Part shown: positions 5,459 to 6,321 of the stretch, in pieces
How the letters are laid out: every line of letters begins with the position of its first letter
Position numbering within the stretch: the first letter of the stretch is position 1
Program-made: the position numbers and the translations under genes
Notes under the pieces: generated by a model
Seen by the model: only the letters and a program-made list of their open reading frames with translations
Databases searched by the model: none
Told to the model about the DNA's origin: nothing
NCBI GenBank assembly: GCA_019415985.1
Contig: DXYE01000080.1
Coordinates: forward strand, 5,539-11,859
Reading direction: 5' to 3'
Length of the DNA: 6,321 bases
DNA from: Clostridiales bacterium
GTDB lineage: Bacteria; Bacillota; Clostridia; Oscillospirales; CAG-272

Positions 5459-6001
5459 TTAAGAGATGCCCACGGGAAATTTTTGCAGAGACTTGAACCG
5501 GAAAAAATATTCAGAGCTTTTTGCGTATGGTAGATATTTGCTGATTAAAGTATAGAATGATTCCGACAAAGTATGGTCCTTATCCAAAGTACGAAATTCT
5601 CTGAATTCGTACGCTACCCGGTTATCTTTTGTAGTTGTACTGACTTTACATAAATCTTCCTCCGTTGCTTTAAGGAGTGATTCATGACGAGCAGCAACCT
5701 CATCATTTTCCATAGCGCTATCATATTTATCTGAATAGTTCAAGCCTGATTCCATGTGTCTGATAACTTCGTCAAATCGGTTTCACTGAACAATAATTTG
5801 GAAATCAAACAATGTATATTTCCTTTTTGATAAAGATAAAGCCGATCTCTTCATCATCATAAATCAAATTAAGTAAAGCTTACACTTTTTATATATGGCA
5901 ATTTTCTCATTAAAGTTATTAGTACCGAAAGTAAGAAAATTTCTAATTTTGTCAATAAGATGTTCTGTTACATACGGAATGTTTTTCCGAATCTGCGTGC
6001 C
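5459..6001 (-). pseudogene. Decayed gene of unknown family, read across shifted frames
   Basis: Protein-like sequence runs along the - strand but is broken. Frame a, 6001-5867, reads GTQIRKNIPYVTEHL... to FNEKIAIYKKCKLYLI and then TGA. A second frame (5879-5805) reads LIYDDEEIGFIFIKKEIYIV and then TGA. Frame a resumes with FDFQIIVQ, meets TGA at 5785-5783, and runs on as NRFDEVIRHMESGLNYSDKY... to ...LQKFPVGIS and a TAA at 5461-5459. The last piece is over 100 codons, rich in D, E and K, and lacks a start with a clear ribosome binding site. Joined together, the pieces give a plausible soluble protein of about 170 residues. I do not recognise the family; I see no membrane segment, helix-turn-helix or recombinase motif. 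An intact 98-residue gene starting at the ATG at 5755 is the alternative, but the protein-like continuation upstream of that codon speaks against it. Confidence 0.5.
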
Positions 6002-6149
6002 TCAAAAAAGATGCCATTTCAATGCGAGCAGCCGCGTCCAGACAAAAGAAAAAAGTCCGAACGCAACAAAATGCGTCCAGATTCAGTCTGTAAAGGTGAA
6101 ATAAAAAGAATCGGCATGTTATTTTTAAGGGAGACTTAAATTTTCACAT

Positions 6150-6192
6150 AAAAAACCTCGCTTTTTGAACAGTTTTATCCAAAAGCAGGGTT
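6150..6192 (-). terminator. Terminator-like hairpin for - strand transcription
   Basis: On the - strand AACCCTGCTTTT pairs with AAAAGCGAGGTT (+ strand 6181-6192 and 6154-6165): 10 pairs, one wobble and one mismatch. It is followed by a run of six T. This is the expected form of a Rho-independent terminator for a - strand gene beyond the right edge. On the + strand no T-run follows. Confidence 0.5.
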
Positions 6193-6305
6193 CGATCAGC
6201 TTATGCCCATAATTCAAAAGGCTTTTATATCTAATTAGCTTCTTATAAAAAGAAAAATACTTTTCCTTTTTTATTGATTTTATAAATAAGTGTTCCGTAA
6301 TCACC

Positions 6306-6310
6306 AGGAG
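6306..6310 (+). promoter_or_regulatory. Possible ribosome binding site of a gene starting at the right edge
   Basis: AGGAG is followed by nine bases and then AT at 6320-6321. If the next base is G, an ATG start lies exactly at the edge. A TATAAA box at 6281-6286 could be the -10 element, but I find no matching -35 box. The call depends on a base outside the window. Confidence 0.3.
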
Positions 6311-6321
6311 ACAAGCGTTAT

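Larger units (their letters stand above)
5239..6321. other. AT-rich tail without an intact gene
   Basis: This stretch of ~1080 bases holds no complete gene that I can support. From left to right it contains a possible folded RNA region (5272-5385), two overlapping hairpins (5395-5452), a decayed - strand gene (5459-6001), a direct repeat GCGTCCAGA at 6034-6042 and 6073-6081, a - strand terminator-like hairpin (6150-6192), a very AT-rich stretch (6241-6300, about 18% GC), and a ribosome binding site near the right edge. The GC drop against the upstream genes and the gene decay suggest an accessory or transferred region, though AT-rich intergenic DNA alone could explain part of it. Confidence 0.6.

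Noticed and set aside
5459..5755. An intact 98-residue - strand gene starting at the ATG at 5755
   Set aside because: No ribosome binding site precedes the ATG, and protein-like sequence (NRFDEVIRH and further pieces) continues upstream of it, so a broken longer gene is more likely.
6034..6081. Direct repeat GCGTCCAGA at two positions 39 bases apart, considered as an attachment site or iteron
   Set aside because: There are only two 9-base copies and no integrase or replication gene is nearby; chance is a sufficient explanation.
5895..6104. A 69-codon + strand frame (MAIFSLKLLVPKV...)
   Set aside because: It has no ribosome binding site, no family features, and lies opposite the decayed - strand gene; it looks like its shadow.

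Overview
The window looks like a chromosomal segment from a member of the Clostridia or a related anaerobic Firmicute. The grounds are AGGAG-type ribosome binding sites, a MetH that stops after its cobalamin domain, a family 6 (hypoxanthine-type) DNA glycosylase and a small lipoprotein of Firmicute style. This is inference from gene content; no rRNA or tRNA marker is present. The gene-bearing part (1-5238) has medium to high GC, while the last ~850 bases are clearly AT-rich (sampled 60-base lines run from about 18% to 45% GC).

Layout, all intact genes on the + strand: (1) 1-1896, cobalamin-dependent methionine synthase MetH, cut by the left edge and lacking most of its homocysteine domain; (2) 2090-2893, a membrane-anchored XRE-type regulator with three GIHV repeats and a duplicated membrane hairpin; (3) 2945-3448, a DNA-deoxyinosine/hypoxanthine glycosylase of the uracil-DNA glycosylase superfamily; (4) a 253-base gap crowded with inverted repeats; (5) 3702-4199, a small predicted lipoprotein; (6) 4366-5238, RsmI, the 16S rRNA C1402 2'-O-methyltransferase. 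Genes 2 and 3 are 51 bases apart and could share a transcript. The others are separated by 160-250 bases and have no obvious common pathway: methionine synthesis, regulation, DNA repair, an envelope protein and ribosome modification.

The tail (5239-6321) holds no intact gene. It begins with a possible structured RNA or 3' UTR (5272-5385), followed by two overlapping hairpins (5395-5452) that probably terminate transcription. Beyond these, on the - strand, lies a decayed protein gene (about 6001 to 5459) that can be followed across three breaks in reading frame; I do not recognise its family. A terminator-like hairpin facing the - strand lies at 6150-6192. A good ribosome binding site at 6306-6310 suggests that a + strand gene starts at the very last bases.

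I see no CRISPR array, tRNA, rRNA, complete mobile element or clear new multi-gene system. The items most worth a second look are the repeat-bearing membrane regulator, the palindrome-rich gap at 3482-3685, and the decayed AT-rich gene with its hairpin borders.
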